The notes: generated by a model from the sequence alone, not told the origin. Shown: positions 48,000 through 60,330, numbered from the stretch's first letter. The stretch: 64,000 nt of DNA from Adiantum capillus-veneris (GCA_014529385.2 CM043959.1:51757253-51821252), one strand, 5' to 3'. Translations and numbers: made by a program.

Positions 48000-48282
48000 G
48001 ATTTCTCTCGGGCGTCGCTATAACCGTCGTTATTTATGGCTCTGGAGCGTTGCTATAAGCGTCGCTATAGAATTCTGTGTAAACGTCGCTATGACCATCG
48101 TTATGAGTGTCGCTATGAACGTCTCTATATAGCGACGCTTATAGCGACGCATATAACGACGCCTATAGCGTCGCATATAGCGACGCTCTCGTTGAGACGC
48201 TATTAACGATGCCGGGGGTTATAAAAACCTAGTGTATTTCCGTCGCTAACAGCGTCACAAGAGCACACAACCTCTTGTAGTG
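48000..48282 (+). mobile_element. 3' end of a CACTA transposon with subterminal repeats
   Basis: The last bases read CCTCTTGTAGTG, the reverse complement of CACTACAAGAGG, matching En/Spm-type termini. About 280 bp inside it carries many CGTCGCTAT words in one orientation (48013-48120) and ATAGCGACG in the other (48128-48190), as transposase-binding subterminal repeats do. A 5' CACTA end was not found in the window. Confidence 0.8.
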
Positions 48283-48489
48283 AGGATAAGCCATAGAGGA
48301 TTCCTCTGCCAAATGCACTTTTAGCAATTGACGGGTTAATCAAGTTGTGAGATTAGTTAAGCATAAAGAACACTCCTAATGCCAAAGTTTATTCTATGAG
48401 TCATATAATTTAAAACTAAGTAGATGTGCTTTACGAAAGGGAATATAGGGAAATCCTCCAATGCCTTGAAGGGAAAAATGGGGGGGATG

Positions 48490-48531
<42 letters not shown>

Positions 48532-48830
48532 ATTTTTTCTCTCTGCTTGAAGGGCAGGGGTTTACTTGAATTATGTCGCGATGGCCTTGTGCTACGTGCA
48601 TCGAGCCTTGCAGTGTTGCATGGAAGGGGATCAGCAAGGGCAATTGCCGATGGCATTGCGGCAGAGAGATCATTCGTTGTGGATGCTTTGAAGCTTGAAG
48701 AAAAGGGCGGCGATTCCACAGCAAAGCTCGAAGCTAAGCATTTCAAGAACTCGTCCTTCTGTTCGAGGCTTTTTGCTGGAAAAGCATCAACAACTACCAG
48801 CTTCCATGCAAATGAGACCGTCATACGAGA

Positions 48831-48915
<85 letters not shown>

Positions 48916-49224
48916 GGAAGGAATTAGGGAATGCGATCAAGAAACTCAGGCCTTGTGGTGTAGAGGCACACATGCACCCTTTCTATGCGCAGTTCTACAG
49001 AGCAAGGTAGCCACCCGCTTTATCGCTTTGTGCGTTGTTTTGCAAAGCAACGATCGTACATGGTTGTGCTGCAAACCAGGCGTAGAGTAGGATAGTGGGC
49101 GGCAGGGAGCGCTACGTAGGGTCGAGCGCCATGGCAAGGTTTTGCACTTTTCCCTTCGAATTGGAGATTCCTTCAAAATCTTCGTATAGCTATATAATCA
49201 ATGGGTTTACGAAAGTAAACTGAT
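48283..49224. other. (GA)n and (GT)n(GA)n arrays; no gene
   Basis: (GA)n at about 48492-48528 and (GT)n then (GA)n at 48835-48912. A 167-codon frame (48424-48927) is largely arginine-glutamate and valine-cysteine repeat translation; its middle is unremarkable. Confidence 0.5.
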
Positions 49225-49640
49225 TAGGTCACCCCAATCTCAAAAAAATACAAATTCTCTCAAAACATATTAAGTGCATAAGTTAAGGGTGAGTTTAGGA
49301 AATGAAAAAACACATGAGCTGATAAGTCAACAGATATACGAAGGTGGAAAGTCAAAAGACTTTTTGTGTCCATATAAAGAGGTGATTCTTTTCTCTTTTA
49401 TTTTTTGTTTAGCATTTTCTTCTCTTCAAAGTTTCCTCTCTCACACTCTCTCTCCTTCTGTGTCTCTCTCACAATGTTGCATCCTTCTTTTATAGCTAAC
49501 ACCGGTGCATATCTTTGTGCTTTGCTATTGCCCGTGGCTATGTGCTATAGATTAGCATATCATTTTGTTATTGTTGAGGAAATCTTTGAATTAAGAATAC
49601 CTTTTAATTTTTTTAAAGCCATTAGGAACACCTTTTATTT
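49225..49640 (+). repeat. Promoter-bearing LTR-like repeat, copy 1
   Basis: Aligns with 59040-59475 with scattered differences. It contains CCATATAAAGAGG (TATA-like, near 49370), a pyrimidine-rich leader, and 'gttgcatccttcttttatagc'. TATA followed by CT-rich leader is typical of an LTR U3-R junction. Ends were not established. Confidence 0.5.
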
Positions 49641-49928
49641 TTTGAGATTGAGGAGACCTAATAGGTTTAATAGAACCTTTATTAAAAATACAAATAAAAA
49701 CTAAAAGGTAGTAGAAAGGACCTCTCTTAGGAAAATTAAGAATCATTCTCCCTATTGAAAAATGACTCCTTCGACCCTTCTGACTGGAAAAGTGACATTG
49801 TCTGAGCCCACTTTTCAAAATGGCTATGTGTCACTAGAAAGAGTTCTTAAAACCAATAAAAAGAATTTTATGAAAAAACAACACAAAAACCTCCAGAGCA
49901 TGGTATTGGGCCAAATGGGAGAAGTCAG

Positions 49929-51026
49929 TTGCTCAACCAATGGGACCAAGAAGGTCTCGGAATTCTTAACCCGGTTGCCCATGCTGAGGCCCAGTGTGCC
50001 AAATTTTTGGTCTCATTGGCTAAACAAGACCAAGCTTGGGCTAGGATATCAGATGCATCTAAACTAGGTTCAAAAGATGGTCAGTGGAAAGGAGTTGAGT
50101 TTCACGACAAGCTCTTAATTAGCCCCAACAATATGGTCTAGCCTAAGTTTGAGGGGCATCTCAGGGGAACTGGTAAAGAGCAGCTGGGTTTTTGGAATGG
50201 GGGGAAGAAATGAGGTACTTCAAGAACTCCATCTTGCACTGCCTCCTGGCTCTCTAAAGTTGTAGGACCACCACAAAGCCCCCATTGGATAGAAATTGCC
50301 AGGAAAGGGAATAATAAGGGTCTGAATCGGATTGCTCACTTCTGGGACGGTAATAGTAAGAGTTGGAAAACCATTGACTTTCTGGCAATGAGATATTGTT
50401 AGTCAACAGAGTGATAAAAGAGCTTGACAATCTTGGAATGCCAATCTATGAATCTGGGATTGAGTGGAATGCCTAGAGATGGCCCGAAAGTAGTCTTTAA
50501 TGGAAACCCATTCTAAAGGCATATATCATGCATTAATACACGAGAATAATTGGTCTAGCCCCGTCAACAGAATATGGAAGAGATAATGGCCAGAAGAAGG
50601 GTGGGGAGTAGTCATAGAGAACATCTAGAAGCTAAAGTGGCCGCAATTTATGAAGATATTTTTATGGAAGGTGATGTGGGGTGCTCTATTGACGGGGCGT
50701 AAAGATCCACAAAAGAGGAATTGGGTCCGATTGATGCTTGGGGTGCAAGATATCTAATGAAGATCTGGCCCACCTATTCATGGAATGCCAGGAAATCAGA
50801 GGCCTCACAGGGAAGATCTGCAAGTGGGTCCAAAGGACATGGAAGATCGGGTTCTTCAAGACTGATTTTGATTTGTTCCTTGGTGGTAAGAAGTTGGGAA
50901 GTCTGCACTCAAGCTGTCAATAGATACTTCTTCTTTCACCACATATGGAGAGCAAGGAACCACTGTGTGTTTGAAGGAGATCTTGATGTGGCAAGCTTCT
51001 CATATATTATACAAGAAATAGAATGA
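49929..51026 (+). pseudogene. Plant LINE ORF2 C-terminal fragment
   Basis: Frame 49929-50141 has GLGILNPVAHAEAQCAKFLV, the post-RT region of plant L1-type LINEs. 50738-50923 has CKISNEDLAHLFMECQEIRG, close to the zf-RVT motif, and 50930-51026 has HHIWRARNHCVFEGD. Frames in between are broken. No poly-A tail is visible. The RT core is absent. Confidence 0.7.
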
Positions 51027-51119
51027 TGATATATACGCTCAAAAGCAAGCAAGACTCGGGAGACTGGTCTAAGGCTACCCATGCTGTGTTGTCAACCTAT
51101 GATAAGTAAAAGCCTAGAA

Positions 51120-53550
51120 CTATAGTTCACCTACTTTGTTAAGCCGATTATCTGTGCTATTAGCATTATTATGTAGAATCTTTGATTCCACATTTCTACT
51201 TGATGAAATCTTCAGTGGCAAGTCCTTGACTTCCCGTGCCTGCTCTGGTTCTGGATCACACATAATTTCTTCATCCACTTCCTCTGACATTGGATCGTCC
51301 GCTACATCCTTGTCGAATCTTTCGACTTCAGGCCTGAAGAATTCCAAGTTGACCATCTGTTGCAGGTGGTCTTTTTTGGCAGCTTGATTTTCAATTGAAA
51401 TATCATTGACTTCTTTGACCTCCAATATTTTAGGCTTCAGATTGTCTCTAGTATCCTTTGACAAGATATGCTTTCTTTTGGGCGACTTTCGACTTGGAGA
51501 AGTTTGCTTTAATGATTCTGCTGCTTGCAGTCTGATACTGTCTTGGTTTTGCTGCTTCATCATATCTAAGTGCATTTTTAATGGGCAATTGGATATTAGA
51601 TTATTAATGCCACATCCATAGCAATGCACATCTATTCCTATTTGTTCTATACCAGGTCGAGGTATCCGTTCATAATATTGTTGGTATTCGTTGCCCATAG
51701 TATCTTTGATCAAATATGTCATCAGCATGACATGTAGGTACTTGAAAACCAACACTGACGCTGGCTTTGACTGATTGCCCTTATCTTTTTTGACTGTGGC
51801 ATTCTCAAGAAGCTTGTAATAGCTTCCATTGTAACCCTGGTAGATGGTCGTTTCCGCCCCTGCTTCTGTGACCAACTTTAATTCTATGTCTGTTATGAAC
51901 ATGTGATCCTTTATCTGTGGCTTCGATCCTGTATTTGGCTTCTGCTGTCTACTGAATTGTAAGAGAGCATTGCGACTCTCTTTTGCTGTTTGCAGTTGAT
52001 AGGGTTGTCCTGATTGCAGTAAGTGAGGTGGAGATTGGACTCCCCCCATCCGAGAATGTTCCCTATCTGTAAGAGGCATCTTGCTTATGCCAGATGTGGA
52101 TATTTTAGCTTTGTCATCTAGCTCAGCTGATTGAGCTAGGTCTTTGTGACGTCCTGCTATCGCAATAGCTGATTCTTCCATTGATTGTACATGTGTTTGT
52201 GTTGGTAGATTTTGTGGTGCATGTGTAGTGTTCTGTACCCGTGACTGTTGTGTTGTGGCACTCATCTGTGTAATGAAGAAAGTTGAATTGTGCTCATACA
52301 AATTCAAAGTTTGATCATGTTTCGGTGGAAGCCTAGAGCTTTTAAAGTGCACTTCCCTATCTTCTAGTGATTGACTTTGTGCAATAGTGGCAGTGTGACC
52401 AATATTTACTTGGTTAGATATTATTTCATCATGTGTCCGTTGCTCAATTTGGTCTTGTGGAGTTGAAGGTGACAAGATGAAAGCTACAGCTCTTTCCGAG
52501 AATTTATCTGCAATAAGATCTAGTTCATAGCATCTTCCATCTATATCATAGCTCCTGTCCCCAATGCGCGTTGCCCATAGTGTCCTAGGAACTGACTCGC
52601 AAAATGTTCCTAGGACTTGAATCCATCTTTGTCCATCAGAATCTACATAAATTGGATCTTTCCATCTCGTTTCGTGGATCCAATGAAGGGCTATTGGTTC
52701 AGATTGCTTGTTGACTTTTGAAGTGGTTGAAGGCAACCTTCGTTTACACATGGCTTCAAGGAATTCCTTCCTACTGACTGTGTCTTCATTTTTTGGCAGA
52801 TTGATTATAGTAGGCCCCGTCTCTTGAGTGATTTCTCTGTTCTAAGCCACCACTATATCTGCATTGGAAGCTAAAGGTAAGCTCATTATCAAGCGGTAAG
52901 TATTACCACTTGTCGACATGTATTTGTAACCCAACTTTGAACCATCTTCATGAGCTATGAAGCATTGATCTGGCTCTTCCGTCGCTTGTTGAGGTGTTTC
53001 TGCTTTGTACCATCTACCCTCCATATCTCTATAGTGATTGCTACAGTTTTTGTCCTTGTAATTTGACTTTATCAAGTGCACAGTGACTCGACAACTGCTA
53101 ACCTCTGGAAGATCTTGCCTACACAATTTTATTATGTCCAACTCACTACCTGGTTTGACCTTCATGTACACCGATCCTAAACAATCTTCCATTAGGTTCT
53201 TTTGTGAATTATCCATGTTGGTAGCTTCTTCTACTTCCACTACCTGTATTGTTGAGATTTTCAAAGCATTTTGCTTGGACTTTAGATATCTATTGTCTGC
53301 ATCATCCATGTAGCATGGAAAGTCTTTAAAATGACCTATTAACTCCAACCTGACGCCAATTGATTTGACTGTTATTAATAAGCTTGAGGTTGCATCGTAA
53401 CTGCTTTGATTTGACGATGTTGCCATTGACTGTGGCTGTTGCATTTGCTGCTCCATCTTTCTTTTAACCCTACTACTGACCTGCTGAGCACTTGTATTCC
53501 TTTTTTCTAGCCTCTCCCACGGGTGACCAGTGGTTTTCCTAATTCAAAGT
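51120..53550 (-). CDS. Large gag-like protein with D-x-x-G-x-x-Y repeats, one in-frame UAG
   Basis: Minus-strand codons run from about 53550 to TAG (52844-52842), then in the same frame without further stop to 51120; the first ATG is at 53456, giving 204 codons, UAG, 30 codons, then 543 from an ATG at 52751. Repeated motifs: RDMEGRWYKAE, STSGNTYRLI, VDSDGQRWIQV, YDIDGRCYELD, QGYNGSYYKLL and KDTMGNEYQQY, spaced irregularly. Near the end CYGCGINNLISNC resembles half a zinc knuckle, followed by a basic then acidic tail (DPMSEEVDEEIMCDPEPEQ). Motifs of the same kind occur in the gag-like regions at 1740-3757 and 16311-16529. A nucleic-acid-binding capsid-type role is inferred; I do not recognise the family. 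No pol follows. Confidence 0.6.
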
Positions 53551-55619
53551 TCTCTGCTAGGCTTAGCTGTTATCACTGCTCTGACTGTCAGCTGCGATGG
53601 TCTGATTTACCTGTATAGCTGTAGCACCAGTTGGCAAGTTACTTACCACTGTACTACAATGATTGCTCCCTTTGTAGCAATTCTTGAGTCGATCTAACCT
53701 GTGTTCAGTTTAGCACTCAATCTGCAAAATTGTATTTAGCTGGAATTTTTTTTTCCACAATGAATGCAAAAATATTGATGTACTTTTGACGGCCCCACTT
53801 GTGCCTTAAGCTCGAAGGTGACTCTCAAGTTAGCACAAGAGAAGTATGCACAACTTGTACTAATTTGCTAGCTAATGACCGGTTCAGAACTCTGCAGACA
53901 CTTGCGTCTTGATATCACAAAGTCATGGTTTCTTGTGTATGATCTTACCGTACCAAATTTGTCAATGAACTCTCAATTTTACACTAGGCCGCAGTTAGCT
54001 TTTACACCTTCCCGTGAGTGACCAATGGTCTTCCCGAATGATAATTTCAATCTGGTTAGAATCAGCAGTCTTTTAATGATCAATTTGAAGGCCCAAAGAC
54101 CAAATCTAGTTCAATTTTTAGCTTTCCGATGATGCAAAAGTCGCCTGCACTTGTGTTCGCTCTAGGTCAACTTACTCGGTTGATTTTAGTGTCTGCCCAA
54201 TATTTGTCCTTTACTTCGATTTAGAATTCCTACAGGCTTGCAAGAGTTCTCATAAGAAATGAAGCCGATATTGTCAATAAATGACTCACTAGCCTCTCTC
54301 CTAGGTGCTCAATGTCGTAGGTCTAGTGATGTCAATGTGAATCTCAATACTCAACAATGTCTCAATGGCGCTCACTAGCTAATGGCTCAAATCCAATGTC
54401 GCAAAAGAGTGAGTCAAAATGATCTCGGACGTGTCAATGAGATCTCTAGGATAATCGGCAATCCCAGTCATCAAGCTATCTCACCTGCTCTATGTGCAAT
54501 GAGGGTATGCTCAGTGTAGAAGGTCACAAAATTGCAAGATATGGTCTCACAATTACTCTCAGTGTGATGCTCTCTACGCTTCACCTCGTCTCAATTGTTG
54601 CCACGTGCTCAGTTGTGCTTATAGTACATTGCCGACAATCTCAATTGTAAGGTGAATGTGTGTAATAGGCCATCATCAAAGTGTGCTATACGTCAAAATA
54701 CCAAACGCTTTTTTCAATTACTCAAGTGTGTGCTATCAAAGCAATGGAGTATGTCGATGTGGGCTCGTCAAATCTCAGTGGCAACCTAGGTGTTGTAGAT
54801 ACTAGGTCTAATTTATGTGTCAAGAGCCCCCCTTCACTCATAGAGCTGTGTGTGTTGTGTGGGGTCAGCGTCGGTAGCCAAGGCGGGACCAGGGCGGTGG
54901 GTCGCCAACTGTGGGTGTGAGAGTGTGGGCCAAGCTAGGCGGGCAAGGGACCTCGAGCAAGGCGGGGTGGGAACGAGGTTTTTTTTTTTTTTAATGGGCT
55001 ACTATGTGTGTGAGCGTGAAGCAGCGGGCACGATGGCGGGCAAAGGGTGAGGGAGGGAGAGTGTCTGTATCAGTGTGCGTTTTGGATTGCATGTCTGCAA
55101 GTGGGGTCGGTTGACCAGGCAAACGGGTAGGCGGCTGAGCCGATGCAAGTGTGTGTGTTTGAAACGCCGTCACTGCAGATGAATCAGACAATGCATTTCA
55201 TGGTAGGCGAGGTTAGTCAATAAAGGGGAGGTTGGGTCGCAGAATGGACCAGCCTGTGCAGTGTTCAGGTTTTCGCACGCTTGTGTGTGGAGATCCGCAG
55301 AGATGGCGGGCAAATGGCTGTGCTTTTGTGAGTGTGCCTCAGCCAGGCGGCGTCAAGTGGGGTCGCCAACTCGTATGCGCGCCAACAGGTGGGGTCGCGA
55401 GCTCGTAGCAAGACCCATTGGCAAGGCTCAACGCGTAGGAGGTCTCGAGGCAGGAACGCGTAGGACATCTAGGCGCAACAATTCGCGTAGGAGGTCTCAA
55501 GGCAGGAGGCGTAGGATGTCAAGCTAGCAGTGATTGCGTAAAAGGTTAGATCACGTCCGCGCAAATCACGGCGAGAATAAAGCCGGGCGGCCAGCTTCGT
55601 CAACGCTGCGAGACAGGTG
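53551..55619. other. Possible leader of the minus-strand LTR element; no gene
   Basis: A short sequence containing 'accactggtcacccgtggga' on the minus strand (about 53519-53547) recurs in diverged form at about 54012-54040. 54850-55530 is GC-richer, with repeated 'gtaggaggtctc' and 'ggcgggcaa' words. Frames here show no domain. Confidence 0.4.
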
Positions 55620-57450
55620 AGCCAGGTGAGTTTTTTTTTAAAATTAAAAAAACCAAAAATAAGAAAAACGCACGAATAAGTTAAAAAAACACTCACATAA
55701 AAAAATAAAAATAAAAATATATATATATATATACAAAAACATAAAAAATGCAAAAATTAGATTAAAATTTTCAAAAAATCATACAACAATTCAAAAAGGC
55801 TCACAAAAGATTTAAAACTCACAAAATAAATTAATAAAATACTCAAATAATAAAAAACACATACAAAAATCCAAAAATGAGCACAAATAATATAATAAAA
55901 AACACAAATAACTCTAAAACACACAAAAAAATCAAAACATGCACAAAATTACTAAAAATTACAATTAAAATATAAGAAATAAAGAAAACACAAAACAATC
56001 ACAAAAATACCAACAATTTTTTTTTAAAAAATAGAGAAATTAATAAAATACACAAATATAAATAAAATTTCAAATCATATCAAAGAAAAACCTAAAAACA
56101 TAAAAAAAAATTAAACTATCACGCAAAAACTCTCAAAAAACAAAAAAGTTTGCCCTGGCACTCCACAATTCACTCGAATTAGGCGATTTATCAATTTTCT
56201 GAGCATAATTAGCACATTTGAGTAAAAATTAGCAAAAATTGCCAAAAATTACCAAAAAATTTACGAAAAATTATCAGAAAATTCTCAAAAATTCTAGATC
56301 AGCCCACCGACCTAAACATTCACAATCAAGCAATCAAAACACTGAAATTGATCACTTACTTAATCAAAATCGCACAAAACATCATTCCTTAAGCACACAA
56401 ATCATCTCGAAACTGCGCGTAAATGAACACAAAAATCACCCACTCTTGCACGATGACTAATCGCACTCAAAACAGCATTTTGCATCAATTAAACATCAAT
56501 TCGAGCATCCAAATCTGAAATTTAATCAATCATTAACACGCTTTTTGCATCAAATCATGCACATAAGCATACATAACCAAATTTGACCGAATTTCGACAG
56601 CATTTCGGCATCACAACGGAATTAGAAAAGCATAACCATAACTCATTGACAACCATAAGCAATCACATGCTTCTCATAAGCAAATTGGACTCCAAAACAG
56701 CCCCAAATTACCCCAAATTAGGCACTTCCGCCTACACTCAAGCGGGTATAAACCGCACCTAGTTTTGCATTTTACGAATGTACTTGGTTTATGAACCAAA
56801 CCTGCACCTAGAATCAGAGAATTAGCATTAATTTCAGCACCTTAATTGGTCACAAACTCAGCGATTAAGCACTTGATTAGTGCCCAACACACTAGTGTGT
56901 GTGTGTGTCGATCCCGTAAAATCACCTACACACAACCAACAAAAATATCAATGTGTAGCATTGTTTAGCATGAACGTAAACACATAATCATCATGGACAT
57001 GCATCAAATAATCAATCCAAATCAGCACTTTGCAAAATGCCCAAATAATTAGTGAAAAATTAGTGAAAATTAGTGAATAATAGGTGATTTCGGCTACGAT
57101 TTTCGCACAAATGGAGTAGGATATGAGTGTGTGGATCACATAGGCATGTTGTTCATACACCCAACTCACTTTCTTCTTGTGTGTAGCACAAAAAACACTT
57201 ATCAATCAACGGGAAATTAGCATCAAAGTTAGGGAAAATTAGTGAATTTGATGGTCAAAATTAGTGATCAAAATCAAGAACTAATGATGTGTGTGGGTTG
57301 TTTTGTGATGTTCTAAGCATAATCAATGCTAACCCAAGCACTAATCACACTAAAAACCACTCAATTAATCAACACACCTAATCTAAAAACTAACAAAATT
57401 AATAAAAAATTAGGAAAATTAGTGTCTCCTAATCACACCAATGGCACCTC
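55620..57450 (-). other. Strongly strand-biased A-rich tract
   Basis: About 1.8 kb of plus strand is A-rich and G-poor with endless variants of 'caaaaattag', hence T-rich on the minus strand. Such leaders occur between the PBS and gag in some large plant Ty3/gypsy elements. No gene is seen. Confidence 0.5.
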
Positions 57451-57466
57451 TAGCTTAGGCAATCGC

Positions 57467-57484
57467 TCCCCGACAGCGGCGCCA
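57467..57484 (-). promoter_or_regulatory. Primer-binding-site-like sequence of an LTR retrotransposon
   Basis: On the minus strand TGGCGCCGCTGTCGGGGA lies two bases after an LTR-type end (CTAACA, finishing at 57486). It closely resembles the GGCGCCGTTGCCGGGG-type PBS of plant Ty3/gypsy Tat-like elements. Confidence 0.65.
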
Positions 57485-57485
57485 A

Positions 57486-58400
57486 TGTTAGAACGTCATC
57501 CTAGCATAGGGAGGACATCAACATAATGTCAATCCGAGGAGTAGGATCCGGCTAGGGCATGGAAACACACAAGTGGCTTGTGCGTGCCAAATGGAGGATT
57601 AGAAGGTGAAACCTACACACAAAGAAAGCTACGGAGCGGTTAAGATGTTGGTATGAGGAGTGAGCACACTACTTACTCTACCATTTGGCCTAATCTCTCA
57701 CACAAAAGCTTAATCACACACTACTGTCCAATCAATCACTAATCCCACTCTAATCAAGCACACAATGAGCATAGAATAGCATAGAATGACCACACCGGGC
57801 ACCAACACTCTACACAAGCCTACACACACTTAGTAGCATGCTTAAACAAGAGGGAAATATGAAAAAAAAGAGAGATTAATCAACAAATCAGCCACTAATC
57901 TTTGATTAATCAAGCATTGATTACACCATGAGCAAATGAGAGAGAAGAGGTTAGAGTTTAGCTATTGGCATGAGGCCGAATCGTCCATGCACGCACGTAG
58001 AAAGCTCAAGAACTCCATAGCCATCTCCTTCTTCACAAAGCTTATCTCAAGTGAGTAAGAATCCCCTTTCACATTGTGTCTTTTGAGTTATATACTCTCT
58101 AGGATTTTTAGAAGTGGCCGAGCACCCAAATGGCCAAACTCACTTAATCTACTATCTGCAATGCCTAGGATCCAAATATAGCTCAATGTTTACAACTTGG
58201 AACTCCTGACGATCCCAAAACATAATTACAACCCGCATTTGCGATCATTTGACGGAAAATCCTAAAACTTAAGGGACCGTCAATTGTGACCGTAACTCCA
58301 TAGATAGTCATCAATTCCAACTCTTCTCTGTATCTGTTGCTTGTATTTGCTTCATCTTCATCTTTACTTAGCGTCCGCATCATCTGGCCTCGTTAGCATT
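57486..58400 (-). repeat. Putative 5' LTR of a minus-strand element (outer edge uncertain)
   Basis: The inner edge reads TGTTAGAACG on the plus strand, next to the PBS. A TATATAA box is at 58094-58088 on the minus strand, placing U3 to the right and R-U5 to the left. The right edge is a guess, since no second LTR copy is in the window. Confidence 0.45.
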
Positions 58401-58775
58401 TACTAAAAATAGTAAATAGCATCTTCGACTGGCCTATTTGGCCATTGTTGACTTAGCCGCCAAACAGAGGGCTAAGGTGGTGCAGGTGGCAGTCGAAGGG
58501 CACTCGACGTCACTGCACTGGATGACATAGGCCCGATGTATTTCTTTTATATGTATTCCTTGGCATATGCGACATGCCTCGCAATGCATCAGGCTGGCTC
58601 AAGCTAGTGACCTGTTCTTTGAACGTGACATCACGAGGTCAATGCCTGCATTCGCATGGGATGCATTTGCCTGCGTTTTCATCTTGCTTGATTGGATGGT
58701 TAAAGCAGATGGAATATATAAAGATTCCACCTAATAAGGTGGAGTAGAGCCAATAAGAGACTATCTTAGACTAGT

Positions 58776-59020
58776 TATGCTAGTAATCCTTTTCTTCTTT
58801 TAGCAAATCTCACATTATGTGAGAGAGAATCCTTTTCTTTTTTTAGCAAATCTCACATTATGTGAGAGAGATTACATTAAAAACAAAAATCAACAACAAC
58901 ACCATGCTCAACATGAGCTATAACCAAAACTAGTACAATCCACCCATACCTCAACCGTCCACTAGGTTTTACAGGGAACCCTCAAACCCATGCAAAGACT
59001 ATTTATGCTAGTAATCCTTT
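58776..59020 (-). mobile_element. Short retroposed insertion with target-site duplication
   Basis: TATGCTAGTAATCCTTT flanks about 210 bp on both sides (58776-58792 and 59004-59020); the match extends to 24 of 25 bases further left. At its tail end (left, minus strand) a unit ending in a TCACATTATGTGA hairpin followed by A-rich 'gctaaaaa' is present twice (about 58801-58872). It looks like a 5'-truncated LINE or a SINE with a 3' hairpin and A-tail. Confidence 0.6.
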
Positions 59021-59039
59021 CTTAAGACTACAGTCATTA

Positions 59040-59289
59040 GGTCTCCCCAATCTCATTAGGTCTCTGCAATCTCAAAAAAATAAAAATTCTCTCAAAACAT
59101 ATCAAGTGCATAAGTGAAGGGTCAATTTAGGAAATCAAAAGACAGATGAAAGTGGAAAGTCAACAGACATATGAAGGTGGAAAGTCAAAAGACGCATGAA
59201 GATAGAAAGTCAAAAGACCTTTCATGTCCATATAAATAGATGTTTCTCTTCTCTTTTATTTTTCTTTAGCGTTTTCTTCTCTTCAAAGT

Positions 59290-59340
<51 letters not shown>

Positions 59341-59475
59341 GTTGCATCCGTCTTTTATAGCTAACACTGTTGCAGATCTACGTGCTTCGTCATTGCCCGT
59401 GGCTACGTGCTATAGACTAGCGCATCACTCTTTTTGTTAATGAGAGAATCTTTGAATTAGGAATACCTTTTAATT
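59040..59475 (+). repeat. Promoter-bearing LTR-like repeat, copy 2
   Basis: Counterpart of 49225-49640 with CCATATAAATAG near 59228 and a (CT)n array at 59292-59337 in the leader. A unit around 'gaaagtcaacagac' / 'gaaagtcaaaagac' is repeated three times at about 59153-59218, upstream of the TATA box. Confidence 0.5.
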
Positions 59476-59518
59476 AGTCATAATAGAGGTTATCCAAGAA
59501 AGAGTTATTTTGTTAGCG

Positions 59519-60330
59519 TTTTTTTTTTTTGGGGGGCAGTACTCACCAATTGGTGAGTTGGAAGTAAGTTAAAACCAAAAAAATACAAGATACTCTCATG
59601 CACATCATGTGCCATGAGAGCCCACATAACATAAACAACACTAGATACCAGTCCAAAAGAGTGCCTTTTACAAGGAGGCTCAAAACCCTTACATCTCATA
59701 ACCAAAAGCACACAAGGAGGATGCCACCATGCATGAGGGGCTGCCACCCTGCTCATACATCTTTACTGAGATGCCAAAACACGAACCGTATGTTGCAAGG
59801 GCGGGGCCCACAGTCCCCATCACCAAATGATCTCCACAGAGTGCCACGATGTATATGTACTTGCCACTCCACCTACATGCACCAGGAGCACCGCAAGATT
59901 CTTTAAAGATGGAGCAGACAGAACCAAAGAACCATAGCCATACCCGACTACGAAATGCAAAGCCAACAACCAAGGCCGACCTGGGCTACATCGATTTCCA
60001 CCCAACAGAAACACAAACTTGAACCCACCAGCAACAAAATCCAAGAACTGCCGAGAGTCCATTGTCCTCCCCAAGAGGAGGCGAGCGGGGCTCCCTTATC
60101 TCGGATCTTCCAAAAATGGGGTCGCCAGCAAGGGAGGGACACTTGCAAGGCAACATCTAGCCTGGTTGCACACCCCAAAGAAGCCACTGTCCATAACCCC
60201 ACACAGTAGCAACTCCAACAAACGGAACAAATCCTCCTCCTCTCCCTGCCGCAGCATTCCCTTTGAGCCCCCCCCGCTCTGGGGCCTCGCAAGCAGCAAG
60301 CACATTAGACATGGAAATTATTGAAATGTT
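59519..60330 (-). mobile_element. Probable 3' end of a retroposon with hairpin and poly-A
   Basis: On the minus strand the sequence ends in the perfect palindrome CTCACCAATTGGTGAG (59557-59542), a C-run and (A)12 (59530-59519). It interrupts the repeat of 59040-59475. Frames to the right are broken and unrecognised. The 5' edge is unclear. Confidence 0.45.

Noticed and set aside
48424-48927. A 167-codon frame with Arg-Glu runs
   Set aside because: About a third is (GA)n and (GT)n translation; the rest shows no domain or codon bias I can defend.
59598-60324. Plus- and minus-strand frames of about 80-115 codons as genes
   Set aside because: They overlap each other on both strands within a retroposon-like segment ending in poly-A and show no recognisable domain.
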